A stretch of DNA of 64,000 nucleotides from Breviolum minutum Mf 1.05b.01. Lineage: Eukaryota > Sar > Dinophyceae > Suessiales > Symbiodiniaceae. Within the stretch, counting starts at the first letter, position 1. Every line of letters begins with the position of its first letter. The stretch spans positions 2,658 through 66,657 of the forward strand of contig DF241742.1 in NCBI GenBank assembly GCA_000507305.1. The letters run 5' to 3'. The notes under the pieces are model-generated. The model was not told the DNA's origin and ran no database searches. It worked only from the letters and a program-made list of their open reading frames with translations. This document shows, piece by piece, positions 1-10,562 of the stretch. A program made the translations under genes and the position numbers.

Positions 1-44
1 TGTTGTTGGTGTTGTTGGTGTTGTTGGTGTTGTCGTTGTTGTCG

Positions 45-80
<36 letters not shown>
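1..80. repeat. Imperfect GTT trinucleotide microsatellite
   Basis: The first ~80 bases are an almost pure run of TGT/TTG units with occasional GGTG and GTCG interruptions, ending in a short T tract. It is cut by the window start, so its full length is unknown. No coding function is apparent. Confidence 0.9.
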
Positions 81-874
81 TTTTGGTGCTGAAGCAGTAA
101 AATTTGCCTGTTCAAACCATTTCTCTACTTCAAAAACTTCACGTGAACCCAGCTTTCGGTCACCTTCCCCTCAAGTTGTTTTCTTCGTGTTTGTTGTTTT
201 TTCTTTGTTCTTTGTGTTCTTTGCGTTTTTTTGGCTAGGTCCGTGTTTTTTTTTTTTCGGTGTTGCTTTTTGATTTGTTGGTTGCTGTTTGTTTCCATTG
301 GAATCACAATGGCGCTGAGCCTCTTTATCTTACATGGGTAAAAAAAATGTGTTGGACGTCATTGTTTGAACAGCAAAAACATGCTCGCAGATCAGGTTTG
401 ACTCATTGATCGTAATGAAATGTTTAATCCTCAGACATCAAGGTCTTCATCTAGTAGGTATGCTCGAAGTTGTGAAAGGAACATTCATTCTGTTTTGAAA
501 CAATACATGCGACATCAAAAACGCGGTATTTGGAAATCATCATAACAATCGCATGTGTCATTGATGCAGCATATTGATGAAGAAATCGACAGCAATGGAA
601 GATGCGGAGGCTTGAAATCCTCGCTGTTACCGCATGGGAAACATCGCTCGGCCGTTTTGAATAATTGATATGGTGGCAAAATGGTGATGTGGTTTCGTGG
701 TTTGATTGTTTGGAGTTCACGTGTCCGCTAGATGTTTTTTCTGATGAACGACTTTTGAAACTCAAAACATATCCACGCAGTGAATAATCACAGCTTTGCA
801 GTTTTGTGGTGGTTGGTAGTGTTCACATGCATTTTTTACCAGGCATGTATTGCTAAACACCATTCAGTCCTTCC

Positions 875-1055
875 CAGCTGCCGCTTGCTGGTTGCTGGAC
901 TCAAGGCTTTGTTGCAACAGGAACTGGAGCAGATTGATGCTCGTCGGATGCTGAGAGCATTCAAAACCAGTGTTTCTTTGACACGTCAAGTTGCAGCCAT
1001 TCAGAGTGGAAAATCGAAATTCATGGCCGTTGACCTGGCACCGACTGGGAGGTGA
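875..1055 (+). CDS. Candidate exon, unknown protein
   Basis: An open stretch reads as a leucine-rich, probably helical segment (core KALLQQELEQIDARRML) followed by a basic part. AG acceptor-like sites (CATTCAG, CCCAG) lie just upstream. The frame closes at a TGA near 1053, so either the exon ends before that or this is a terminal exon. No family is recognised. It may belong to the same unidentified gene as the exon at 1579-1743. The support is composition and splice context only. Confidence 0.3.
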
Positions 1056-1578
1056 TAGTTATTTTTTTTCATTGGAAGTTTGTTCAAGGAGGCAATCACT
1101 CAAAGGCATTGACTTCAGGTAGAAGATAGCACAATGCAGTTTCAGGTTTTCAATAAAAGTCGATTTGGATTGAAGGTTTGGCATTGTCGAGAAGGATTTG
1201 TTCTTTTTCCAGCTTTTGTGCATGAGATATCTTGAAGTAACAAATCCTAATTCACTTGGATTCTTAAGTGGGCTGAGCATGAAAAAAAATCAGGCTTAGC
1301 GACCTTATCCAAAGGCGTGGACATGTTCTGCTTGAGGTGATGAGTATTGCGAACTGGAGATTTCCTGCAACTTCATTGGTTTTTAGGACAAAGACCCTAG
1401 GATTCCTATCATCTCGTCATTCAAGTCTAACAGAAAGGATTTCCAGATGAGATGATGTTTTTTTTCAGTGTGTTTGTGGCCAGGCACCACGAAAGTCTGG
1501 ATCTGAACATGCAACAATTCCAGATTGTTGGACTCCAGATGGTCCTACAGTTGAGGTTGGCTTTGACCCTCCCAACAG

Positions 1579-1743
1579 GCGAGGGGCATAGGGATTGATG
1601 ATGCAAGAAACTGTGGAGAACTGCTTCTTGCAAAAGCACTAGATGCAATTGGCAGATTGCACGAATTTTCCCGACACCGAAAAGCCTGCCTGATAGATGC
1701 TTATTCTCTCTCTGAAGAGGTAGGGTTCCCGTGGCAAAACAAG
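1579..1743 (+). CDS. Candidate internal exon, 55 codons, unknown protein
   Basis: The segment is exactly 55 codons in phase 0, bounded by an acceptor CCCAACAG and a donor AAG|GTGGGT, with no internal stop. The translation is protein-like: it contains GELLLAKALDAIGRLHEF, then a basic patch and DAYSLSEEVGFPWQNK. It lies 92 bases before the start codon of the CFAS-like gene but reads in its own frame, so it probably belongs to a separate upstream gene. It could alternatively be a 5' exon of a longer CFAS transcript. No domain is recognised. Confidence 0.45.
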
Positions 1744-1835
1744 GTGGGTTTTTGACGTTTTCCTAGCAAAGTTCGCGGAATCATTTTTGCAAAGTCAAGT
1801 TCTCTTTACCAATTTTTTTTCCAAAAGTTCTACAT

Positions 1836-4800
1836 ATGTTGGCTTCCTTAAAAAAACGTTTTGTCTCTTCCGACATCCCAATGACTGCCATGGCGCGGCG
1901 CACGACGTTGCGCACCTTTTTGTTGGCGCTGCTGGGTTTTGCCACCTGCAACTTCGTGGTGCCAAGGCTACCCAGCTCGGTAACGGCGCCGCGAGTTACT
2001 AGGATGCCAGCCAGAGAAAGTGCATTACCAAGGCAGTCCTTTATGGCAGGTGCAAAAGGGGAACATGGGAACATGGAAGGGATGAGACAATTTTCATCAA
2101 TTTTCCCATGGGTTTTTGGAAGAACAGGTTTTTTGAATTTGTTCATTTTTTGTATGATTTTTAGATTGTGTCATCCATAACTTCTTGGAATTGATTCGAA
2201 TTGAAGCGCCATGTGTTTGGTTCATTGCTTGGACAGGTGGTCAGCTACTGCTACCCTTCGCAGCTTCCATTGTCACGGGAGTCCTAGGGATTGAAGCAGT
2301 GAGACAATTGAATGAAGGATCTGCGCTGAAGGACCCACAAACGCCAGAAAGAAAGATGCAAAGAATTTGGTCAGACTCTGGGAATTTAGGTAAGCTGCAA
2401 ATTTCAAAAAAAAAGCAGGAGTTTGAAATTAGAATGAGTATTTGACGATGTCCTTTGAAGGAAACTTAGTACTAAACAGTCAAAACTTGGAAAAGGAAGG
2501 TCCGAACACATCCCCATTTTGACATTTTTTGCAAGGATCTCATGAAAAAGTATACCAACATTATAGTGGTGGATGCTCCAGATGGTATGCCAGCGACTCC
2601 TCCAGTAGATGGGATCTATTGGTATATCAAAGATCCGGATGTGTATCGTCGTGTCCTTGTACACGGTGATCTGGGATTGGGTGAGAGTTACTTGGATCCA
2701 AGGTGCCAAGGTTGGATGAATGTAATGGATCTTGAAATGCTTAGAGTATGATATGCTAGTCAGCTAGTCTTGCAGGCTTCAGAAATGTGCTTCACCATGC
2801 TAAACCGTGATATGACTCTTTGACTTTTTGGGCCGAGGCTACATGGATGGACAGTGGGAGAGCAACGATTTGGAAGCGTTTGTGGCAGAGATGTTGAAAC
2901 TGGAAGTTGTGAAGAAGGACTGGATGGGTTCGAAAAGGAGAGTCTCTTTGACAGTGTGTTTTCGGAGTCCGACAAAAAAATTGATTGCTTTGTGTTGGGA
3001 AAAACAAAAATAGAAATGTTGCGTTGGGTTTCCTGTCCCCAGTTGGTGTTTAGGGATTCTGAGTCAATGATTCAACAGATTTGAAGCACTTCAAGGTTTT
3101 GGGAAGATGATGCCTGCCTTGGGCTTGGTCGCGTGGTCTGTGTGTCACATCCGTAGGATCTGGGATTGCTGGGTTTACCGTTGTTGAGCAGTGCCATAGT
3201 GGGCAGTGTCAGTTGGCTTCTCTTCCCAACCAATCTCTCAGCATCAGGCAGATGGGGTGTTTTGCAGCTGATTCACAGATTGTTTTTAATGAAAATTAGA
3301 TGGGTAAGATGATTTTTTTTGGATCTTATTGATTGAGAAACGCACAGGTTTATAGTGATAACATAAAATTTGTAGGATATGACTTCATGGTTGAAATCCA
3401 AAGTTCAGCACTACAGTACAATCTTTCCATTGGTTCACGTCCACGAAACTAACATCGAAACTATGGAAAAGGAGAAACCTTCTTCCCTTGGAATCCTAGA
3501 AGGGATAAGATGTTTGTAGGAAGGTGCCAAGGGATTTCATGCAGCGAAAGTTAGCAGCATGACATTCCTTGGACGAAAGATATGCAGCGCCTGAGGTGCA
3601 AAGCAAAACATTGCGAAGCACTATGATATCTCCATGAAGTTATATGAGCAGATGTTGGGTCCGACTATGCAGTGCCTTGGTCCTCTTTTGGTGTGACTTT
3701 TTTGAATTAATAGCTTGTATGTAATAGTTATGTACTGTTTTTTATTGTTGAAATGGATGGTTGATTGAGATGAAGTTCATTGGTGGATCGTTATGCAGGT
3801 TATGGACAGTGTCTTATTCCACGGCCAACTCGAGTTTTTTATAGCCGGCGAACTGGTCAGTTTGCATTGAGGTATTCGGGTGCCTACTACCACGCTCCCG
3901 ACATGAGCTTGGAAGCAGCACAGATTGCCAAGATGCGGCTGGTGGCAGAGAAGTTGGATCTGAAACCAGGTGGGAGATTTTCATGGATCAATGAATGGAA
4001 GGGGTTTGAAACTGCTTTAGTGAAGGGGTTGTGGCCTCCTTTTTGGGTTCGATGTAATTACTGTGCTTTCCTCCCGATTTGAGTTTTGGATTCTACAAAA
4101 CGTCTAAAGTCTTAAAGTTATTGTACCTGACCGTTGTACACCACTTTCCATCCTTTCCCAGTTTCCCCGTTCCAGGTTACCACCTGGAAAAGGGAATTTC
4201 ACGAAAAACGAAAGCCCACCTTTTGAATGATCATTTTTTTTCAGACTCCGAGGTATGAAAGTTTTGGAGTTAGGTTGCGGTTTTGGTGCTTTGGCGGACT
4301 TGATGGCTACGGAGTATGGTGTGGAGGTCACTGGTGTGACGCTCTCTGAGGCACCGAGCATAGCGGGAAAGGGGGGCAGAAGGGGGGGGTTACTTTTAGG
4401 CATGGTGATAAGCTTCAAAGAGATTTGGAAAAGATTCTTTCACAATGAAATGTTGTATTCAACGTTTTTCATAAGTTTTTTTTGGAATTCTACCTGCCCT
4501 CGGTTAATTACCCTGATAGCATGATGTCAATTGTGGCTACTTAATGGCAGGTGTGCTTATTGGAGAGATGAAAATCAAGCAGCTTCAACAAATGACACTA
4601 GAAGTCTCATGTACCTAGGATTTTGAAGATCTTTATATATAGAAAACATCTATAAATTGGTGAACTACAACTTTTGGCAATCGTGGTCCCTTTACTCTTG
4701 GCTTGTTTCTCACCTGTCAGGACCAACATGCATATGCCAAGAAACATTTCAAGAACGGCAAGGTGGACATCCGTTTGCAAGATTATCGTAGCATGACTGG

Positions 4801-6081
4801 CCAGTTTGATCGCATCTATTCTGCTCCTTGGAAGAGTCATGGATTGGTGCAATGAATGGATGTCGCACCATGGATGGGACCTGCAGCGTAGGTGTTTTGT
4901 TGCACTTTGACTGGTCTTTTTTGTACTGAGGTTGGTATCTTCGAACACATTGGCCGCAATTGCTATGAGAGCCTCATCTAAAAGCTTAAACTTTAGAATC
5001 GGAGATAGGCACACTTGTCGGGTTGTTCTTGGTATGTCCATTGGTCTCTGAGAAGAGTTCATTTTTGAACGATCTGAAATGTCCTCAGGACCTACTTCGA
5101 GAAATGCCAAGAACTGCTGAAGGTCCGTAGATGACATAGCTGTTTAGGGAACCGGACATGCACATGACATTGTGATCCATCGCGCCAGGATGATGGCATT
5201 ATGGTGATTCACACCATTGGATTTTGTAGAAGTGGCCAATGGAATCATGGAGGTTGGATGAATACATATATCTTCCCCGGTGCTGAGCTGCCCACAATGT
5301 CCCTTGGATGGGAGAAAGGTTGGCTTTTTTGTTACTGGACATGTCAAATGTTGAATCACATCCTTTCATGCACCGAAAGGACCTGTGTAGCTCACTAAGG
5401 TCACACTTCACGCAACAGTTCCAGGATTTGCTGGAAGTCTTTGGATCTAATGTCTTGTTGTGGCGGCAGGGTTGGATTTTTGGTTCAGGGATGGGTAACA
5501 GTGAAAATGTTGGCTCGAGTACTACAGGATGATTGATTGAAGATATTAACTCCAACAGATTGAAGTCTAGGATTTCCTTCAGCGCCGACGGCATGAAGAT
5601 ACTGGTGGGTTTTCATATCTTATGTACATACATACACTCATTCTACTGTACGTTTCATGGCAATGTGCTATTGCCGATGATTTTTCCAGGAGCAATGGCA
5701 CCTCGAAGATTGGCAAAGCTTTGGTGTGAGCTATGCCAAGACCCTACGTGCATGGAAGGACAATCTGAATAACTGGCAGGGGCTGGAAGAATTTGACCAA
5801 AGTTTCCGTCGGATGTGGGTGCTTTTGTCAGCAATTAGCAATGCAAGGCAAGTTCCTGTTGTTTTGGGATGTGGGGCAACACACCATCACACCATCCTAC
5901 CACATGCTTCAGATGGAATATTGCTTTCAGAGTTTGAAAATCATTGCGTAGTGCAATCACACCAACTTGTTGCCCAGCAGCTAAGGAGTACTACCTCATG
6001 TGTTGTGCTGCTTCCTTCCAAGCCAGGCGTACAAAGCTTTGGCAGTGTTTTGGCGCAAAAGGGTCTACTGTCAGGTACTGA
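1836..6081 (+). CDS. CFAS-family S-adenosylmethionine methyltransferase with plastid-type presequence, ~15 exons
   Basis: Cyclopropane-fatty-acyl-phospholipid synthases transfer a methylene or methyl group from SAM to the double bond of a membrane lipid acyl chain. Exons I can join are 1836-2049, 2237-2388, 2536-2686, 2838 to ~2905, a probable one near 3081-3165, 3596-3671, 3872-3969, 4253-4350, 4721-4822, 4931-4968, 5089-5122, 5189 to ~5305, ~5566-5604, 5690-5818 and 5986-6081 (TGA). Family landmarks appear in order: DPDVYRRVLVHGDLGLGES then YMDGQWE; KHYDIS; MQYSGAYY; the SAM motif VLELGCGFG; RLQDYRSMTGQFDRI; VGIFEHIG; VIHTIG; YIFPGAELPTMS; HLEDWQSFG; YAKTLRAW; RRMWEYYL; and QARRTKLWQ. The start was chosen as the ATG beginning a basic leader followed by a hydrophobic run (FLLALLGFATC) and NFVVPR, which resembles a dinoflagellate bipartite plastid signal. 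Most introns start GT; those at 4351 and 4823 start GC and the one at 4969 starts GA. The Cys of the usual SCAY motif is Gly here. The family call is firm. Plastid targeting and the exact 2905-3596 and 5305-5566 junctions are inferred. Confidence 0.88.
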
Positions 6082-8600
6082 TCTGAAGATTGTTTGTTCG
6101 CCTTAGCTCACAATCAAGTCGCTTTTGCATGAGCTGAGTCTCTCTCACTATGAAGTAATGAGACTCGCTTACAGCAAATGGTACAACAAACAGAAGTTAT
6201 GGAGGTAACAGCCCTTGAAATGGATAGAGCTTGATTCTTTTTCCAAAATATCCTGTCCTGAGGCTTGTATACACCAAGTATCCATCCAAAAGGCAAGATG
6301 ATTGCCATCACATTCGCCAACCGAAGAAGATTGAGCCTGCGACTGCTACACGTTGGAACCGGGAAATTACTTGACAAAGTGCGTTACTTATAACCATGAT
6401 GCCCAAAGATTGGCATTGTAGGGCCTTTGTTGTTGAACAAAGATCCTGTTTGGAATTGGAGTTGCTGGAAGTCCAGCTTAAGAAATCATGGCAGCTATTG
6501 AAAAGGGTGAAGGGTGTTTCGGGTCGCGGGAGGGGAAGATGTGAAACTTCGTCATGGCGGTGTTTTTTTTTGCGGAAAAACGAGCAATTGGAAGATGTGG
6601 TTTTGGGTTTTCAAGAGTTGGAAAGAGAAGCTTCATCAAGATGATACAATACCTTGCTGATTCAGTTCCAAAACGTGAAGGAATGTTGTCCTGACCCTTT
6701 GGTCATCCAACGTAGCACTGCGAAACGTCCAGTTCACCTGTTTCCCTCTTCCCCCAAAAAAGGATTTGTTGGTGAAAAAGTATTGTTGGACCCAATGGCT
6801 GAACCAACCCGTACTGGGGGGTTGACTTCCACCGGCAGGTCAACCAACCGGACACGGTCAGCACCCACTGCCAAACCGGGCGGTTTGGACCCTAAGCTTT
6901 GTTAAAAACGGGTTTTGTATGGGATATGGGGGTGATTATCTTCAAGTGGCAAGGGGCCAATAGGAATATGACATATTACTCCCTGGAAATCTAACATTTC
7001 ACCTGAAAATCAGTGGTTGTAAGATGTATTTCCTATTGAAATAGTCCCTTTTAGGGGACATGTTAGTTTGCGTGGTATTCATATTAATTATCCTTTCCCT
7101 TTTTAGAACAATTGATCACCTAAAGGCAAGGTTTCTTTTCAAAGTTTTTATTACGACAAGAGATGAAGGGTCTTGGAGTTTTCAAGGTGATATTTAGGAT
7201 ACTTGATGATAAGGTGTTTAAAGAGGTTGAAGTCAGGTGACAATTTTCTGTCGTCGCTAAGGTCGCGCCACTGTCACTTTTGGCCAGGAGACCTTTGGAT
7301 TTGGGATAAAAAACTACTCTCCAAAGATGCATGTCCATGAAACTTCCCTTCCAGGAACCTGCAAAGCAGCACTAAGCTCAGCACTTTGTGCTGCTGGTAA
7401 TCCGATTTGTAACAAAAACACGTTGTTTCCTTCTGACTGCGACATGCTGTGAGTTTCACAAAAGATTTCAATTTCATGCAATGGTATGGGAATGAAATGT
7501 GAAGCTACTGGTGTAGGTACATGACTGCATGATTTGCTGATGTCCTTTTATCATCTTTCATCCAACTGCTTCACTGTTTGGCTAAAGGATTCAAAGCGTG
7601 TGACTCTTAGGCTTCCAAACTCAGCTTCCCGACGCAAGACCGAGCCCTCTCGTGATTTCAGGAGAAAAAACAGGGAGTTTTCAGGGCTGAAATCCATGAT
7701 AAGTCGACCTGCTTCAGCTGGTTTAGCTGCTAGCTGTCAAGCTACCCACATTTGCCACAGGGATCACTGTGACTTTTTTTGTTTGGGAGGAATGGATCTC
7801 TCAGAACACCAGAGGCAACCAAAGCCAAGGCAGGAAATTTAGGAGAAATCCACACTTTCGTGTTTTTTTTTCATTAAAATTTCCTCATTGATGAGCTGGG
7901 ATGTAATAAAAATTCATTTTTGGATTTTTGGATGGGTTTTCACGAATTTTGTTGGACAAAAAATTCCACATCTCTTTGGTCCACCAGACGTGGTCGCTTG
8001 GGAAGCAGGTTCCAGATGTTCCAACAGGTCCACCAGAGCCAAGGCGTGGATTTTTGGTGAGGCATTCCAGGTGTCTAACGACTTCTAAGCCAACCCTTCA
8101 TGACCTCGGGAGGTCTCCAAGTCAAGACACCAACAAAAACATATTTTCTTTTTTTGTAAATTTGAGATTTGAAAGTTTCATTTGTTATAGTTATATCCCC
8201 TTTAATAAGAAATAATTGTTGTTTTTGAAGCCCCAAGTGTTTTTTTTGGAAAGTTGTGTGGCTCAACGAGGCGGGTCCAAGGCGAGAAAGTGGAGAAACC
8301 CAAGGCTCCAAGATGGCAGCATGTTTCACAACCAAGGCAACCAACGTTATGATGATCAGTTTTTTAAAGTGATTTCCAAGCCCCCAAAAAACCTAACAAA
8401 AAAGATGCCAGGTTTTTTCATGTCTCATGAAAAATTGTCCATTTTTTGCGGGGGGAATTGAAGAAGAACCAAATTGATGGTGAGATTTGTTGGATTTGCC
8501 TGGTTATAGTGCATTCTTTGGGTTGGGGTCATAGGTCATGACCTCTGTTTTCCAGGCAAAAGTGAAGGCGGCTGTGGCCCCAAAGTCTGTTGCTCAAAGA
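6082..8600 (+). other. Region without a resolvable gene; weak candidate exons
   Basis: No recognisable family occurs here. Short protein-like open stretches exist at about 6428-6505 (SCLELELLEVQLKKSWQLL) and 6583-6635 (NEQLEDVVLGFQELERE). Both are in the same plus frame and could be exons of a coiled-coil protein. A basic stretch lies at about 7560-7660. None has a convincing pair of splice sites. The rest is AT-rich DNA with T tracts. Confidence 0.25.
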
Positions 8601-8639
8601 AATTGTTTGATGCATGTTTTGAATGGATTTGGGATATTT

Positions 8640-8741
8640 GGGTGTTTCCAAAAATAGGGGTACCCCAAAATGGATGGTTTATAATGGAAAACCCTATTAA
8701 AATGGATGATTTGGGGGTACCACTATTTTCGGAAACATCCA
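8640..8741. mobile_element. Short inverted-repeat (MITE-like) element
   Basis: Arms of about 27-30 bases are inverted relative to each other: the left arm contains GGTGTTTCCAAAAATAGGGG and GTACCCC, and the right arm is its near reverse complement (GGGGGTAC...TATTTTCGGAAACATCC). About 40 bases separate them, including two copies of AAAATGGATG. There is no coding capacity. The size and fold-back structure fit a miniature non-autonomous DNA element. No target-site duplication could be fixed because the right flank is AT microsatellite. Confidence 0.55.
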
Positions 8742-8870
8742 TATATACATATACATATATGAAAAGACATATATGATAATTAAAATTGGATGAAATTATC
8801 TAAATGTATGATATTATTACTGTGTACAAATCTCACATAATTATATATATAATATACAGGAGGGAAACCA
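8742..8870. repeat. AT-rich TATATACATA low-complexity tract
   Basis: Alternating TATATACATATACATATATG at the start and ATAATTATATATATAATATAC near the end make this a degenerate AT microsatellite directly abutting the inverted-repeat element. Confidence 0.7.
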
Positions 8871-9015
8871 CATATGTATCTTCCTTCTTGGAGTTTGATT
8901 TGATCTTAGACCTGCAAATCTTTTTTTGATCTCCAAAAATTGAAGTCAGGTTGGGCACCAGTGCTTTGCTCAGTTCTTTGCATTGGCAGCTTGCCGTTTT
9001 TCGTTGCCATTTGCC

Positions 9016-9084
9016 ATGCGAGGTCGCAGTGAACGGCAGAGCACACGTCAAAGCGAGAAGTCCTTTGAGAGTATGGCACCACAG
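9016..9084 (+). CDS. Candidate first exon of an unknown protein
   Basis: An ATG in a fair context (TTGCCATGC) opens 23 codons (MRGRSERQSTRQSEKSFESM then APQ), ending exactly at a donor-like CAG|GTATCG. The segment is basic and serine-rich. The downstream partner exons are not certain; the protein-like exon at 10451-10562 is one possibility. Nothing identifies the product. Confidence 0.35.
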
Positions 9085-10237
9085 GTATCGATTTGGCAGA
9101 ACGGGTTTGTTGGTGCGTGGCTCTTTTGCTGTCTAATTCCCGATAAGATGGCTGAAAGTTCAGAGTCGTTGCAGATGATTCATATTTCCAAGAGGATTAA
9201 AGAGTACACATTTTCTTTGGCGTTGTTTCTCCATGATTCAAAACAATGCTGGGCACTTTTTTGACGCCAAGTAGACACAGTTATACTGTGTCTCTTTTTC
9301 CTGGAATTGTAAAGATATTGAGATACGGTACTTGGTATCCTCAAAAACAACAAACGGCAAACATGTCGATGGGCAAAAATGTTGCAGTTGGCCTCCCTGA
9401 ATGTGTCCGAGCAGACTGTGCCGGGGGCAAAGTGGCTTTTTCTGGAGGTCGTTTTTCCATCCATTTTTTCCCACTCCATATTGGGGAGTAGTGATTCTAG
9501 TTTTAACATGTTTCAACCGGAGATCTTGAACATGAAATGAGGGAAGAACACTTGCCAACAATTTCACAACAATAAGGCCGGCTAACAAAGAGTCAAAGAC
9601 AAACTCATCATTTTTCTTCAAAGACTTGATGCTGGGATGATCCGGATAAGTGGGATTTTCTCTAGACCAAGGACTGTTAGCTTGGAACCAATGGCACCTG
9701 ATTTGTTGGAAGTGCGCTGGTGGTGGGAAGTGATGGAGTTGGTAATGAAAACCAAAATCGAATGAGGAGCAAAGGACAAGAAGCAATCACCTAGTTCTAT
9801 TGAACACATTTTACACTTTTCGTTTCATTTGGTTCGTATTTGGGAGTGTTGTGTACTCTTGTAATGAATCTAATTATGTTGTGGGATAATTTTTGCGTTG
9901 TTCATCGCTGTTTGGGGAATGTTGTTTCTTCTGAATACATGTTCCACATCATTTTGCTGGAAGAAACCTTCAACCATTTTCGTTCTTGATGGACTTCTGT
10001 TTATGATGGATCACTTGGGAAGGGGCCGGGCGAGGCAGAGTTCTGTAGAGCACTACTGGCCACGCAGAATACCTCATACCTTCCGTGCGGAAGCCCAAGC
10101 ACAGCTTCATAACGACTTGTGTTTCCCAATGGATTCTTCTTTCATGAGGCACTGCATTGGTCAGCAACCTCTTCCTCATCTATCATTTCTCCATCATTCT
10201 TTCGTACCAACCCAGATCATTGCATATTCCACCACTG
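9085..10237. other. Spacer or intron DNA with no identified gene
   Basis: Both strands contain open stretches of up to ~180 codons between about 9240 and 10180, but they overlap antisense to each other, lack family motifs and show no consistent splice sites. A plus-strand stretch near 9366-9449 (LQLASLNVSEQTVPGAKWL) is the most protein-like piece. I do not call a gene. Confidence 0.3.
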
Positions 10238-10425
10238 CCATCATGTATCATGTACCATGCATCATGCATCATGATCATGATCACCATCACTACCATGCAT
10301 CATGCATCATGCAGCAAGCATCATGCATCATTTTCACAGTCATGCATCATCACCATGCATAATCCATCATTATCACCATATGCATCATGCATCATGTATC
10401 ATGCATCATGTATCATGCATCATCG
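10238..10425. repeat. CATGCATCAT degenerate minisatellite
   Basis: About 190 bases consist of repeated CATCATG, GCATCATGCA and ATCACCATCA words with period near 10 and 7. The open frames across it (His/Ser/Met-rich) are products of the repeat and are not called. Confidence 0.85.
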
Positions 10426-10450
10426 TGCAATGTCCTGCTTGTCTTGCAAG

Positions 10451-10562
10451 GCAAACGCTAGAGCTGCCACCGGCTGACACCACGCTGCGGAAGTTTGCAG
10501 CGATCCTGGCGATGACCCCAAGGGCTGCAATCTGGAGTGCTAAGATGTGGGAGCTCAAATCA
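10451..10562 (+). CDS. Candidate exon, unknown protein
   Basis: It follows an acceptor CTTGCAAG|G and ends at a GC-type donor (TCA|GCAAAA). The frame reads LELPPADTTLRKFAAILAM and then a Trp-containing helix (AAIWSAKMWELKS). GC content is higher than in the flanks, as expected for coding DNA. No family recognised. It may be linked to the candidate first exon at 9016. Confidence 0.4.

Noticed and set aside
4607-5137. 176-codon minus-strand open frame
   Set aside because: It overlaps four conserved CFAS exons and introns in antisense and has no family features.
9238-9786. 182-codon minus-strand open frame
   Set aside because: No motif, AT-rich codons, no splice logic, and plus-strand alternatives are equally open.
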